From assembly GCA_020050965.1 (NCBI GenBank), contig JAGVJV010000174.1:1-6592 (forward strand): a stretch of DNA of 6,592 bases, read 5' to 3'. Below, one piece after another: positions 6,587 through 6,592 of this stretch (position 1 is its first letter; every line of letters starts with the position of its first letter). The notes under the pieces were generated by a model. That model ran no database searches, was not told the origin of the DNA, and saw nothing but the letters and a program-made list of their open reading frames with translations. Made by a program: the position numbers and the translations under genes. This stretch comes from Parachlamydiales bacterium. Lineage in GTDB: Bacteria; Chlamydiota; Chlamydiia; Chlamydiales; Rhabdochlamydiaceae.

Positions 6587-6592
6587 GGCGTA
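6583..6592 (-). CDS. Possible 3' end of an upstream gene (adaptor protein?)
   Basis: The ten bases read on the minus strand as TACGCCATGA. In the frame offset from the pump start they give Thr-Pro-stop, with the TGA overlapping the pump's ATG in the same ATGA arrangement seen between pump and outer-membrane factor. In HAE1 operons the gene upstream of the pump is normally the periplasmic membrane-fusion (AcrA/MexE-type) adaptor, so that is the expected identity. Two codons cannot prove a gene; this is an inference from context and the repeated junction style. Confidence 0.3.

Overview
The window looks like chromosomal DNA from a Gram-negative bacterium. It carries the 3' part of a tripartite drug-efflux operon (RND inner-membrane pump plus outer-membrane factor), followed on the same minus strand by three genes for small membrane proteins of unknown function. 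My best guess for the host is an environmental member of the Chlamydiota (Parachlamydia/Waddlia/Simkania-like). The reasons are moderate GC with very AT-rich spacers, the style of the orphan membrane proteins, and a cysteine-rich N-terminus on the outer-membrane lipoprotein. This rests on remembered family resemblance, not on a search, so the phylum is an inference.

Layout, in transcription order (right to left, all genes on the minus strand). At the right edge, six bases upstream of the pump fit the last codons of another gene ending in an ATGA overlap, probably the periplasmic adaptor, but only Thr-Pro-stop would be visible. 6586-3467 is a complete 1039-residue HAE1-family RND transporter with an intact proton relay. 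3470-2046 is a NodT/OprM-type outer-membrane lipoprotein that overlaps the pump by 4 bases (ATGA). The operon ends there with no visible hairpin terminator. A 69-base AT-rich gap (2045-1977) contains a perfect consensus sigma-70-type promoter (TTGACA, 17 bases, TATAAT). This drives a two-gene unit: a 218-residue orphan protein with a proline-rich N-terminus and one C-terminal membrane helix (1976-1320), and, 5 bases later, a 240-residue single-pass membrane protein with a degenerate J-domain-like HPDK motif and eight cysteines (1314-592). A 152-base gap (591-440) holds three imperfect tandem copies of a 29-32 base AT-rich unit. Next is a 119-residue four-helix membrane protein with a strongly acidic tail (439-80). 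A 13-bp perfect hairpin with T-tracts (40-76) closes the block and can serve transcripts from both sides.

The pump and outer-membrane factor would work with an adaptor encoded upstream to expel small amphiphilic molecules from the inner membrane/periplasm directly to the outside. The two-gene unit behind the strong promoter is the least explained part of the window. Its products could act together, since the genes are tightly spaced and both products are membrane-anchored, but no function can be assigned from sequence alone. I did not find a clearly new defence, mobile or RNA system here. The most unusual items are the J-like membrane protein, its consensus promoter, the tandem repeats and the cysteine-rich outer-membrane lipoprotein.
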